From JABCPO02 sp963542845 (lineage in GTDB: Bacteria > Bacillota > Clostridia > TANB77 > CAG-508): a stretch of 64,000 nt of DNA. Shown piece after piece: positions 47,681-59,468 of the stretch. Position 1 is the first letter of the stretch; each line of letters opens with the position of its first letter. The position numbers and the translations under genes are program-made. The stretch is from contig CAUTZA010000004.1 in assembly GCA_963542845.1 (NCBI GenBank), positions 1 through 64,000 of the forward strand, read 5' to 3'. Under the pieces are notes generated by a model that saw only the letters and a list, made by a program, of their open reading frames with translations, searched no databases and had not been told where the DNA came from.

Positions 47681-49184
47681 TTAGTCTTCTCTTGGTTTCA
47701 TTGTTGGGAATAATAGTACATCTCTTATAGAGCTTGAGTTTGTAAGAAGCATTATAAGTCTATCTATACCAATTCCAAGTCCTCCTGTAGGTGGCATTCC
47801 ATATTCTAAAGCTTGAATAAATTCTATATCCATCATATTTGCTTCATCATCACCTTTTTCCCTATTTTCCATTTGTTTTAAGAATCTTTCATATTGATCA
47901 ATTGGATCATTAAGTTCTGAATATGCATTTCCATATTCTCTACCACCTATGAAAAGTTCAAATCTTTCTGTTAATTTTGGATTATCTTTTTTCTTTTTAG
48001 TAAGTGGTGATACTTCTATAGGGTAGTCATATATGAATGTTGGTTGTATTAATGTTTTTTCTACTTTTTCTTCAAATACAAGATTCATTATATTTCCTAT
48101 TGTTTTTTCTGCTTCTGAAAGTTCTATTCCAAATTCTTTTGCAATTTTCATTGCTTCTTCTAGTGTTTCTACTTTTTCAAAATCAATTCCTGTTACATTT
48201 TTAATTGCATCATTCATTGTTATTCTGTTAAATTTATCTAAATTTATTGTTTGATCTTCATATACTATCTCTGTTGTTCCATTTACTTTTTGACAAACTG
48301 TTCTTATTAAATCTTCTGTTATATTCATCATATCAATATAGTCTTCATATGCTGAGTATAATTCTATGTTTGTAAACTCTGGATTATGTTTTATAGAAAT
48401 ACCTTCATTTCTAAACATTCTTCCCATTTCATATACTTTTTCAAAACCACCTACGATTAATCTTTTTAAATATAATTCGTTTGCAATTCTTAAATACATA
48501 TCCATATCAAGTGTATTATGGTGTGTTTCAAAAGGTCTTGCCGCTGCTCCACCTGCAACTTTGTGAAGTATTGGTGTTTCAACTTCTAAATATCCCTTTT
48601 CATTTAAGTATTTTTTTATTTCTCCGAAGTATTTGTATTCTTTTTACAAATGTTTCTTTAACATTTGGGTTAACTATTAGATCTAATTCTCTATGTCTAT
48701 ATCTTAAATCAACATCTTTAAGCCCTTTAAACTTATCTGGGAATGGTCTTAATGTTTTTGTAAGAAGCACTATATCTTTTGCATGTATAGATATTTCTCC
48801 TGTTTTTGTTTTAAACACAAATCCTTTAACACCTACAATATCACCTAGGTCATATTTTTTAAATTCCAAATATTTATCTTCTACATCATTTAATGATATA
48901 TATACTTGTATTTTTCCTGTTTCATCTTGTAGGTTAAAGAAAGATGCTTTACCCATAACTCTTTTTGTCATTATTCTCCCTGCAACACTAACAGTTCTTT
49001 CTTCATCTTCTTTAAAGTTTTCTACTATCTCTTTTGCATAATCTGTTCTGTCATATTTTGTAATATCAAATGGATTTTTTCCTTCTTTTTGTAATTCTTC
49101 TAATTTTTCTTTTCTTATTTTCATCAATCCATCTAGTTCTTCTTCATATGCTAATTCTTCTTTTACTATATCTTGATTATTCAT
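47681..49184 (-). CDS. lysS: Lysyl-tRNA synthetase, one CGGA site
   Basis: 500 residues, class II. N-terminal OB fold (TVSVAGRIMTKRVMGKASFF), then RIQILGEIKKYLNEKGYLEV in motif 1, where Gly is CGGA 48623-48626 (complement); motif 2 FRNEGISIKHNPEFT and motif 3 GLGIGIDRLIM. The residue at the CGGA position is variable in the family, so here the frame, not the Gly identity, is fixed. Confidence 0.97.
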
Positions 49185-49261
49185 ATATATTTTCCTTTTC
49201 TTCTATTTTAATTATATGATATATATTTTCTCTTATCATAAATTAATTTTACTATATTTTT

Positions 49262-50615
49262 TTATTGTTGTAAAACTTCTATTGCTTTTTGTAATTGTAT
49301 ATCTTTTTTCATAAGTATTTTCTTTAGCTCTTCTTCTGTTTTCCCTTCGTTTTCTTTTAAGATTTCTTTTTTATCTATTTTAGGCTGTTCCACTTTTATT
49401 GTTGGCTCTACCCCTTTGTTATTAAGTTTTAATTCTCCTGGTCCAAAATATTCTTCTATTGTTGCCTTTAATGCTCCACCTGTACTACTTGGATATACAC
49501 CTTGTATTACACCTTTTCCATATGTTGTTTCTCCTATTACTTCTTTTGTTCTCTTATTTTCTTTTAATGCTGCTGTTAATAATTCTGATGCTGATGCTGA
49601 ATATTTGTTTGCAAGTATTACAATATCAAAATTATATTTTGCATTTTTTTCTGTGTACACTGTTTTTTTGAAATTTTTACCATTTATAGTTGAATATATT
49701 TCCTTACCTTTATCTAAGAATAAGTTTGCAATTTTAATAGTACTTCTTACATCACCACCACCATTAAATCTTAGATCTATTATAAGTTTAGTCATTCCTT
49801 TTTTTCTTAAATCTTCTATTGCTTTTTCTACATCTGATGCTGAATTTTCCGAAAAACTCTTTATATCTAAATATCCTATTCCATTTTCTAAAAGTTCATG
49901 TGCTGTACTATCTATTTGTATTTCTTTTCTTGCTACCTTGATGCTTTGTTCTTTCCCATCACGTATAACTGTAATTACCACATCTGTATTTTCTTTTCCT
50001 TTTATCTCTTTTACCGTATCTGTTAAGTTTTTATCTCTAACATCAATATCATTAACTTTTATTATTATATCATTTTCTTTTAATCCTGCTTCTTCTGCTG
50101 GTGTACCTTCCATTATGCCTGCTATTATCTTATTTCCATCTTTGTCCTTAAGCTCTACACCAATTCCAACATATTTACCGAGATACGTCTTCTTTTATAC
50201 CACTCCATTCTTCTTTTGTATAGTATTCAGTGTATTTATCACCAATACCTGCTACATATCCCTTCATTGCCGCTTCTACAAGCTTACTATCATCAATTTC
50301 TCCCTTGTAAACTGCTTTTAATTTTTCTCTTATTGCTTTTAAGTTTTTAGCAATTGTTCTTATTGTTTTTTCTTCATCTTTATCTACTGGTTCTTCAACT
50401 GTTAATGTCCCTGTTTTCTTTTCAACCCTGTTTATAACTATCTGATTATTAATAATCATTGTTACTAAGATTACAATTATTGTATATGATATGAATAGAA
50501 AAGTTTTACTTGTTCTTTTCTTATTATCTTTTTTCACTGTAAATTCATCTTTTACTATATTTTCTTTAGTTTTTATGTTTTCTTTCTTTTCTTTTTTATT
50601 TTTTTGTTCTTTCAT
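49262..50615 (-). CDS. ctp: C-terminal-processing-type serine protease (S41), one CGGT site
   Basis: 450 residues. Lys/Glu-rich N-terminus, one transmembrane helix (FLFISYTIIVILVTMII), then EDVSGKYVGIGVEL, where the first Gly is CGGT 50177-50180 (complement; the triplet reading meets TAA at once); PDZ domain (GTPAEEAGLKENDIIIKVND), catalytic Ser in KYSASASELLTAAL and Lys in GETTYGKGVIQ. Cleaves the C-termini of exported proteins. Confidence 0.95.
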
Positions 50616-50625
50616 AATCTTCCTT

Positions 50626-51081
50626 CTATTTTTCTAAATTTTCAACCATTTTTACTCTTTCAACATATTTCCCATAATCTTTAAATTTAGTACTTATCAT
50701 AACATCTATATATTCTATTGCATCTACAAGTTTTGTATCATTTGATGCTAAACATACTACATTTAAATCATCATCTGCAATACCATTGCTTAAGCTTTCT
50801 CTACTATATGCAAGACTTGCACGAATACCTTTAAACTTATTTGCTGCATATGTCATACCATGTCCACTTTTGCATATAAGGATACCTTTTGATGCCTTAT
50901 CTTCTATAACCTTTTCGCATACTTTTTGTGCATAAATTGGATAGTCAGTTCTTTCTTCTGAATATGTTCCCATATCCTCAATTTCAATATCTACACCATT
51001 TTCTTTTATACCATTTACATATTCTATTATTTCTTTTTTAAGTTCAAATCCTCCATGATCTGCTCCAATATATATTTTCAT
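50626..51081 (-). CDS. rpiB: Ribose-5-phosphate isomerase B
   Basis: 151 residues: MKIYIGADHGGFELKKEI, ASKGILICKSGHGMTYAANK, ASLAYSRESLSNGIADDDLN. RpiB catalytic Cys is in ILICKSGHG. Last gene before ctp, 10 bases apart. No CGGN site. Confidence 0.96.
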   Translation of the reverse strand: MKIYIGADHGGFELKKEIIEYVNGIKENGVDIEIEDMGTYSEERTDYPIYAQKVCEKVIEDKASKGILICKSGHGMTYAANKFKGIRASLAYSRESLSNGIADDDLNVVCLASNDTKLVDAIEYIDVMISTKFKDYGKYVERVKMVENLEK

Positions 51082-51160
51082 AATCTTCTCCTATAACTAA
51101 TATTATAATTAAAATTATACCAAATATAATTTATTTTTACATTATAATATATATAATATT

Positions 51161-51201
51161 AAAAAAGATTAAGAACATTTTAACTAATATTCTTAATCTT
51201 C
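51161..51201 (-). terminator. Terminator of rdgB
   Basis: Minus-strand AAGATTAAGAATATTAGTT and AACATGTTCTTAATCTT-like arms (AAGATTAAGAA / TTCTTAATCTT) followed by T6. Confidence 0.8.
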
Positions 51202-51211
51202 TACATTAAAT

Positions 51212-51774
51212 TTAATTTTCTCTTCCTTGTAAATATCTAGCAAGATTTTTAAGTCCATCATTATTCCACATTTTGAATCTTATTTCATCTGGATAATTTC
51301 CCATTGTGTCATCATATCCATCTGGTATAAATATGTGGTCCCAACTCCATCCATATTTACCTGATTTTTCTTTTGCTATTGTTCCTGTTGTTACTGATTT
51401 AAATACTATTGGTTCTTTTCCATATTCACAAAATGCATATGCTTCTACAAACATTGCTTTTCTGTTTTCTTTACCTTCTAATAACTTTAATATTCCGGTC
51501 TTCTCCAAGTTTATCATCTACATAGTGTGTATATGGCCCTGGAAAGCCTCCGAAGTTCTTCTACAAAAAGTCCTGTATCATTTTTAAGTGCAGCTCCTTT
51601 TAACTTTTCACTTGCTTCTTTTGCTGAAAACATTGCTATTTCTTCTACTGTATCTTTTTGTATTTCTGTTATATCAAGCTTAACATGTTCTACTTCTATT
51701 CCTAGTGGTTCTAAGATTTGTTTTGCACTTTTAATTTTAGCTAAATTACCTGTTACATATTTTATACTATCCAT
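51212..51774 (-). CDS. rdgB: RdgB/HAM1-like nucleoside triphosphate pyrophosphatase, two CGGA sites
   Basis: 186 residues. TGNLAKIKSAK, NDTGLFVEELGGFPGPYTHY (first Gly after EEL is CGGA 51549-51552), DDKLGEDGILKLLEGKENRK (Gly after GED is CGGA 51494-51497), and WSWDHIFIPDGYDDTMG. Cleans ITP/XTP/dITP. Matches the FPGPY.hYv...lG..gilkll pattern of the archaeal-like group. Both quadruplets needed to reach the active-site Trp-Asp region. Confidence 0.93.
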
Positions 51775-51970
51775 AATTTCTCCTTTATTATTTGCTAATA
51801 TTATACACTATTTTATTCTAAATATCTCCATTATTTTTAATATAATATTATTAAATATTTTCTTAATTCCACTTTTTTTATTTCCTTTATACTAAAATTA
51901 TATATATTAAATTTTAGTTTATAAACTTTTACAAGTTCTTCCATAAGTTTTTTAACATTTATGTAATATA

Positions 51971-52012
51971 CAAAAAACAGCATTAGTTGATTGTCTTTAC
52001 TAATACCGCTTT
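51971..52012 (-). terminator. Terminator of ftsH
   Basis: Minus-strand AGCGGTATTAGT pairs with ACTAATGCTGTT across a 12-base loop, followed by T6. The stretch 51775-51970 upstream of rdgB shows no further gene. Confidence 0.75.
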
Positions 52013-52023
52013 TATAATTTATT

Positions 52024-53836
52024 CTATTGTCCCTTCATTATTGTATCAAATTCTTCTCCAGAAATTTTTTCTCTTTCTATAAGTACTTTAGCAATATTAT
52101 GAAGTTTTTCTGTATTTGCTGTTAATATTTCTTTACCAATATTGTACGCATTATCTATAATTGACTTAATTTCTTCATCAATTTTAGATGCTGTTTCTTC
52201 ACTTATATGTTTAGTATGTCCTATATCTCTTCCTAAAAATACTTGTTCTGAATTAGTTACATATGATATAGTTCCGAAGTCTATAACTCATACCATATTT
52301 TGTAACCATATCTCTTGCAATTTTTGTTGCTCGTTCAATATCATTACTTGCTCCTGTTGATATATCTCCGAAGTATTATTTCTTCTGCGATTCTACCACC
52401 TAAAAGCCCTATTATACTTTCTTCCATTTCTTTTTTAGATATAAATGATTTATCTTCTCCGTGACTTATACATAGTATATCCACCTGCCATACCTCTTGG
52501 TACTATAGATATTTCATGTACTTTTTCTTGTGTTTTTAAGAAATATGACACTACTGCATGTCCTGCTTCATGATATGATACAAGTTTTCTTTCTTTTTCA
52601 GATACAACCCTACTCTTCTTTTCAGGTCCCATACTAACTTTTATCATAGCCTCTTCAATATCTTTTTCTGTTATATATTCTTTTTCTTTTCTTGCTGCTA
52701 AAAGTGCTGCTTCATTTAAAACATTTTCAAGGTCTGCACCTGCAAAACCAGCTGTATTTTTAGCAACTACTTCTAAAGATATATCTTCAGATAATTTCTT
52801 GTTCTTACTATGTACTTTAAGTATTTCTTCTCTTGCTTTAGCATCTGGCATTGATACAACTATTTGTCTATCAAATCTACCTGCACGAAGAAGTGCTGAA
52901 TCCAGTACATCTGGTCTATTTGTTGCTGCAAGTACTATAACTCCTTCATTTGAACCAAAGCCATCCATTTCAACAAGTAATTGATTTAATGTTTGTTCTC
53001 TTTCATCATGTCCGTGATCCGAAGTCCTGCACCTCTTTGTCTACCTACTGCATCAATTTCATCTATAAATATTATACATGGAGCTTTTTTCTTCGCTTCT
53101 AGAAACATTTCACGAACTCTTTTTGCACCAACCCCTGAATACATTTCAACAAAGTCTGAACCAGAAATTATGAAAAATGGAACTCCTACTTCTCCTGCAA
53201 CTGCTTTTGCAAGAAGTGTTTTACCGTGTACCTGGTCTTCCTACTAAAAGAACTCCTTTTGGTATTCTTGCACCCATTTCTATATATTTTTGTGGATTTT
53301 TTAAGAAATCTACTATTTCTTTTAATTCTCCTTTTTCTTCTTCAATACCTGCAACATTATCAAATCTAACAGTATTTTCATCTTCTTCTATAAGTCTTGC
53401 TTTACTCTTACCGGATTGCTTGATCTCTATCTGGCATTTCTTGTCTTGCTCTTATAGACGCCATATTTATCCAACTTATAACAAGGATAATAACTATTGC
53501 TGTTGGAAGTACAACTACTGTATTTTGTACAACCTTATCTACGAAAGTTAACTCTTCTTGTTCGATAATGAATCCATCTTTTATCTTTTCTGAAACTTCA
53601 GTTAAAAACACTTGATCATTTGGTATATTTGTTTTTGCATTTTTATCATTATATACATATCTTACATATGTCTTATCTGCAGATATCTTCATCTTAGCTA
53701 CTTTTTCCTGTTTTATCGCTGATATCATCTCAGAATAATTTACATTTACTTCAATCCCATTCTTAAAATTCATATATATTAATGCTATAACAACAATTAT
53801 AAGTGCGATTCTAACTATATTTCCTACTTTTTTCAT
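52024..53836 (-). CDS. ftsH: ATP-dependent zinc metalloprotease FtsH, seven CGGN sites (five CGGA, two CGGT)
   Basis: 601 residues. Sites (complement): CGGT 53410-53413 in DQAIGKSKARL; CGGT 53223-53226 in Walker A GRPGTGKTLLAKA; CGGA 53018-53021 and 53011-53014 in QRGAGLGSGHDEREQ, separated by one codon; CGGA 52458-52461 in MYKSGEDKSF; 52367-52370 in EEIILGDISTGASND; 52273-52276 in SYRLGTISYV. All fall on family Gly or in typical positions. Zinc site HEAGHAVV. Two N-terminal transmembrane helices bracket the periplasmic domain. Triplet reading would leave five unusable pieces. Confidence 0.98.
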
Positions 53837-53848
53837 AAGTATTCCTTT

Positions 53849-54436
53849 CTATTTTTTCTTTTTTCCAATTTCATGACAACTCCTACATCTAGGTTCATAT
53901 GTTTCTTTTTCGCCTATTTGTATTATTTCAGAATCAAAACTTGCAGGCTTTCCATCTACAATTTTTTGACTTTTAGTTGCAGGTTTTCCACATTTCATAC
54001 ACACTGCTTGAAGTTTTGTTACAAATTCTGATTTTGCTAAAAGTTTAGCAGTTATATCAAAAGGTTCACCTCTGAAATCCTGATCAAGTCCTGACATTGC
54101 AACTCTTATTCCCCTATCTACTAATTTTTCTGCAACATCAATTATTCCTTCATCAAAAAATTGCACTTCATCTATTGCAACCAAATTTACATTTTTTTCA
54201 TTTTCCAATATCTTTAATATTTCCGAAGAATCCTCAACTGCATATCCTTCAACAGTTTCCCCATTATGTGATACAACATCTGTCTTGCTATATCTATCAT
54301 CAATCTTAGGCTTAAATACAAACACTTTTTGTTTTGCAATTATTGCTCTTTTTACCCTTCTTATAAGTTCTTCACTTTTACCACTAAACATTGGTCCTAC
54401 TATTATTTCCATATAGCTATATTCTGGTCTAAACAT
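53849..54436 (-). CDS. tdk: Thymidine kinase
   Basis: 195 residues, type II TK: P-loop MEIIVGPMFSGKSEELIRRV, LVAIDEVQFFDEG, GLDQDFRGEPF, zinc cysteines CMKCG and CRSCHE. No CGGN site. Confidence 0.97.
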   Translation of the reverse strand: MFRPEYSYMEIIVGPMFSGKSEELIRRVKRAIIAKQKVFVFKPKIDDRYSKTDVVSHNGETVEGYAVEDSSEILKILENEKNVNLVAIDEVQFFDEGIIDVAEKLVDRGIRVAMSGLDQDFRGEPFDITAKLLAKSEFVTKLQAVCMKCGKPATKSQKIVDGKPASFDSEIIQIGEKETYEPRCRSCHEIGKKKK

Positions 54437-54499
54437 AATATTCTCCTGCTACTTTATCTAAATTTTATTTTTATTTAAGTCATTTTGTTTTACTTAATA

Positions 54500-56144
54500 T
54501 TACTGTAATTCATCTACTACTCTATGATATCTAGGATCCTTTAATTTTTCTATATATCTTCTATATTCTTCTTCATTATTTCTATTTAAATATTTTATAT
54601 TAAAATTATACATTTCTTCCAAATTTGTACCAATTGTATTTAAATTTCTGTCCATCATTGTATATTTTAATTTTGCATATCCATAGTCATCTATTTCTAT
54701 TTCTCTATCAATATTTGCAAATATATATATACCTTCTGTTATAAGTGTTGATATAAATATGTCATATTCTTGTTTTGTTCTAGGTTCAAAATTCTTATCA
54801 ACAATTTGCCATTTTTCATTCATATTTTTTACAATATAATTATCACCATCTGGTATAACTTCCTTATATATAGGAGAAATTGCTTTTAAATCTTCGTCTT
54901 CATTACTTGCAAAATATGTTATTTTTCTTGGTTTTCTCTTAATCGCAAGTCTTTTATCTTCAAATACTTCAATTTGAACATTATTATTTAATGTATATTT
55001 CTTTCCTTGAAGATCAAACCATCCTGTTTCTTTCTTACTTGGTGAAAAATATGGTAAAAATCCGATTGCTATATACATATAGGTGATTTTCGTCATATAT
55101 AAGTTTTTCTGCACTTAGTTTTATATAATCGCCTTTGTCTTTACTACTTTTTAATAAATCCCTTTTAGTTACTAATGTATATACTTCTTTTTCTGTTATT
55201 TCAGATTTTTGAACCAAAACATCATATTTATCCGAAAACTGAAATCTTTTTTCATTACTTTTGGCTGTATCTTCATAAATATTCTTAACCACAAATCCAT
55301 TATACCTGTTACTTATTTCTATCTTCGGATCTTTTTCACCAATTACATTTTTTAAAACTTTTACAAATTCTTCTCGTTTTCCTTCATGATCTTCATTAGA
55401 ATATTCAGAGTTATATGACATTACCTTTCTTTCGTTTTTCATAATTACATCTGTTATATTATTATTTGAAACAGCTGCAAGTTCAAAAGTCTTATCATAT
55501 GCTTTTATTTTATAAAATGGTGTTGCATAGTCATATTTAAAGTCTATTTTTGTTTCTCCAAACCTATTAATATATCCATATTTGCCATTTACTCTAACAT
55601 TTATATATACTCCCTTATCTGCTATTTCTTCTACATATTTAAAATACTCATTATTATATGCTGTAAGGTTAATATCTTCCCTCTTTCTTATATATTCTGC
55701 AATTTGCTTATATTGTGATAATGCTACTGCAGATAATACTGAAATTCCCATCATTATTATTATTAAAGTACTTGCAAGAAAATTATCTTTTTCAATATAG
55801 TTATTTTTTGATAATGTTCTTATTATCAAAATTCCAGAAATTATTACAAATATCGGATATATATATGAAGGAGTAAAAAATGTTATAATCCCTACAAGTG
55901 AGAAAAGATAAAACACAAAATAATATCCTTTTTTCATATTAAATATTGAAAATACAAAGTTCATAATACATATTAATCCTGTAATTCCAAATATGACATA
56001 ATGTTGAATATTCATAACAAACCTTTGATGTCTTGTTAATTCCAACCTATTATTATGTATCATATACCATGCATACATAATAAGAAGTAGTCCAAGAATA
56101 ATATTTAGTACTCCTAAAAGTATATTGGTTTTCTTCCCCTTCAT
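54500..56144 (-). CDS. Membrane protein with WG-repeat-like outer domain, one CGGA site
   Basis: 547 residues. Four or five transmembrane helices in the first 150 residues, then an outer domain with WG-like units (KYGYINRFGETKIDFKYDYA; EKWQIVDKNFEPRTKQEYD). CGGA 55061-55064 (complement) gives LYVYSNGFLPYFSPSKK and joins the two halves; without it the protein stops 12 residues on. Unknown function. It lies 15 bases before (downstream of) glgP and may share its transcript. Confidence 0.7.
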
Positions 56145-56159
56145 ATTATTTACTCCTTA

Positions 56160-58734
56160 TTAATTTTCTTTCATATACCATTTTGATAAGTCCATATCTT
56201 CTATATCTAAAATCATTTCATGTTTTGGAAGAACTCTAAATGTATATACAAAGTTTCCTCCATTATTTATAGAAATTGTTCCTGTATATGTACATGTTCC
56301 ATCATCATTTTTATTTACAAACTTAAGTTCGTCTGATTTTACATATTTCATCTTACCATCTTCTATTAATTCTGCTATATATACTTGTACTTTAGCATTT
56401 TCTATTGCTACTCTTCCTAAGTCCACTCTTATGCTTACCTTTATATCTTCTCCTGCATCTAAAGTTTCTTGTTCTATTTGAGTATCTTGATATATTTTTA
56501 TATTATTCCATTCTTCATAACACATTTTCTTCCATTTTAAGAATTCAAAAACTTGTTCTAAAGAATTAAATTTACTATCATTTAATTCTATAAGTGGCAT
56601 ATATATTTTCTTTAAGTAATCTATAAGCATTCTAGATGTTGAATACATTCCCGCATTTGTAGCTATAGAATTTTTCATATATCCAATCCAATCAATTGAA
56701 TATGTGTTCATATTTTCCTTGTTATAATATGCTGGTATTATCTTTGTTTCAAGCATTTCATAAAGACTATTACTATCTACTCTATCTTGTTCTTCATCTG
56801 AAGAATATTTCTTCCTATCACCTATTGAAAATCCATTTGTACCATCATATCCTTCATCCCACCATCCGATCTAATATACTAAAGTTTACAGCACCATTTA
56901 TTGCTGCTTTTTGTCCACTTGTTCCGAGATGCTTCATAAGGTCTTCTTGGGTTATTCATCCATACATCAACACCTGCAACAAGCATTCTTGAAAGTCCCA
57001 TATTATAGTTTTCAAGAAGCATTATTTTGCCTTTAAATTGTGGCATTTTAGATACTTCGTCTATACGTTTTATAAGTTCTTGTCCCATAACATCTGCAGG
57101 GTGTGCTTTACCTGCAAATACAAGTTTTACTGGCCTTCTTTCATCATTTAAAAGTTGTGTTAATCTTTCTAAATCTTCAAATATTATAGTTGCTCTCTTA
57201 TATGTTGCAAATCTTCTTGCAAAGCCTATTATAAGGTCATTTTCATTTATCTTACCAACTGTTTCTGCTATTTCATCATATGTTGCACCATTTTCACTCA
57301 TTCTTGTTCTAACATTTCTATTTATTTCTTCTATTAGCTTCTTCTTATATGTTAAATGAGTATTCCACAATACATCATTTGGAATATTATATATATTTTT
57401 CCAAACATTATTATCATATATCTTATCTTGCCAAAATGGTATTAAATAATTGTTATACATCTTCTTAATGCCTGGTGCAAGCCATGTGCAAGTATGTACA
57501 CCATTTGTTACATATGTAATTGGAGATTCATCATCTGCAGTATTTGGCCATATTTCTGTAAATAATTCTTTAGAAACATCTCCGGTGAAGCTTACTTACA
57601 CCATTTTTCTTACCTGCTATTTTAAGTGCAAACACTCCCATATTAAATGCTTTTTTGTAATTATCATTTGGAGTCATTCCTAACCTTAAGAAAGTATCTT
57701 TAGAAATTCCAAGTTCATCCCATTTTCCATCAAACATTCTTTCTATTAAATCAATATCAAATATTTCATTTCCTGCTGGAACTGGTGTATGTACTGTTAC
57801 TGCTGTCATTGTTTTAACAAGTTCTTTCGCAACATCAAAAGAAACTTCTTTTTCTCTCATTATTTGTTCAATAAGTTCAATGATTAAAAATGCTGAATGT
57901 CCTTCGTTCATATGGTAAAGGTTTGGAACTATATTTAATTCCTTTAATAACTTAACCCCACCAATACCAAGAATCATTTCTTGCATTAATCTCATTTCTC
58001 TTCCACCACCATATAGTCTATATGAAAGTTCCCTGTATTTACTACTATTTTCTTCTGTATCAGAATCTAAAAGATATAATTTTACTCTACCTACACTTAT
58101 TTCCCATACCTTAAGCATTACTTTAGTATTTTCAATATCTATATATATCGCAAGATCTCTACCTTTTTCATCTTTAACTTTCTTTATAGGCATATTATCT
58201 AAATCTGACTTTGCAAATAATGTAAGCTGATTTCCTCTTCCATCAATCTTTTGGTTAAAATACCCCTCCTTATACATAAGGCCTATTCCAACAAGTGGTA
58301 TTCCGAAGATCACTTGCAGATTTTAAGTGATCACCTGATAATATTCCAAGACCTCCTGAATATAATGGCATTGTTTCATCAAGTCCATATTCTGCCGAAA
58401 AATATGCAATACACTTATTCTTATACTTTTCATAATTATTCATATAATATGTATTATTATTTTCCATATACCCTTTAAAATCTGAATATACCTTATTATA
58501 TTCTTTTAAGAAATCTTCATTTTTTGATACTTCTTCTAATTTTGATTGTGATATTTGTTTTAAAAACTTAATTGGATTTTTTCCAACTCTTATCCATAGC
58601 TCTTTATCAATCTTTTTAAATAATTTTAAGCTTTCTGTATTCCAACACCACCATAAATTATCTGCTATTTCTTGTATCCCTTTTATCTTTTCTGGTAATT
58701 TAGGAACTACTGTTAATCTATTAAATATGTACAT
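56160..58734 (-). CDS. glgP: Alpha-glucan phosphorylase, four CGGA sites
   Basis: 856 residues, T. maritima-type glycogen/maltodextrin phosphorylase with a DUF3417 N-terminus (NLWWCWNTESLKLFK). Sites (complement): 58302-58305 in SASDLGIPLVGIGL; 57581-57584 in VSKLHGDVSKELF; 56923-56926 in RRPYEASGTSGQKAAINGA, containing the PLP lysine; 56865-56868 in FSILDGWWDEGYDG. All four Gly are family-conserved. Releases glucose-1-phosphate from glucan. The CBM25 protein at 24210 may act on the same polymer. Confidence 0.96.
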
Positions 58735-58871
58735 TTCTCCTCCGTATATCTTTTACTTTTCTTTTGTATTTGTATTTATATTTATATTTTTAAATAATTA
58801 TTATTTAATTTTTTATTATATGTTTTTATATTTAAATTTATTTTATTTTTTTATTTTGGACCTTTATGTTA

Positions 58872-59339
58872 TTATTCTTTAGAAAACATCATAAATGGAT
58901 AATCATTCTGAATAAATTGTGCATACATTGATCTTATTTCATTTAATTTTCCTTCTGTAGCAAACTCAAGCACATACACCCTTCCAAATGCATTTGCCTC
59001 TTCATCTACCATCAATTTAATATTTCCACCCATTCTTGCAGAATAAAAAATATTATTTTGGCCTTGTTTAAGCTCATTATATCTTGCAACAGAAGCAGAA
59101 TTTGCAATCCCTTGATTTGTATTAAACATTCTATCAAATTCATTTATGTCTGATATATATACTTTTTTAGGTTCTATACTATTTTCTACTTTTTTTTCTT
59201 TTTTAGCTGTTTGTAATTTCAAAATTGCCATATATCTACTATGTACGTTAAAGCTTATAACCCCTAGTATAATTATTATCATTAACATCGATATTATTGC
59301 ATATACTGTTAAAAATCCTTTTTTTTCTTTAAAATTCAC
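58872..59339 (-). CDS. Protein with a pilin-like N-terminal helix, function unknown
   Basis: 155 residues: MNFKEKKGFLTVYAIISMLM opens a single hydrophobic helix of type IV pilin-like style, but the glycine is not followed by the F-T-L-x-E motif. The rest has no recognised features (VYISDINEFDRMFNTNQGIA). 130 bases after (upstream of) glgP start lies AT-rich noncoding sequence with no gene. No CGGN site. Confidence 0.5.
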   Translation of the reverse strand: MNFKEKKGFLTVYAIISMLMIIIILGVISFNVHSRYMAILKLQTAKKEKKVENSIEPKKVYISDINEFDRMFNTNQGIANSASVARYNELKQGQNNIFYSARMGGNIKLMVDEEANAFGRVYVLEFATEGKLNEIRSMYAQFIQNDYPFMMFSKE

Positions 59340-59446
59340 TATAATCTATTCTCCTTACTATTACAAATTTAGCATAACTTATATATTAATTTACTATATA
59401 GAATTCTTTTTTTCTAGTTTTTTTACAAAAAATGATATAAACGTAA

Positions 59447-59468
59447 AAAGAGTACATTTTCTAATGTA
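59447..59468 (-). terminator. Terminator overlapping the ligA stop codon
   Basis: Minus-strand GAGTACATTAGAAAATGTAC then TC with T5; the TAG stop of ligA is inside the stem-loop. Confidence 0.8.

Noticed and set aside
58741..58750. CGGAGGAG upstream of glgP as a quadruplet site
   Set aside because: It is the noncoding ribosome-binding site directly before the ATG, not part of a reading frame.
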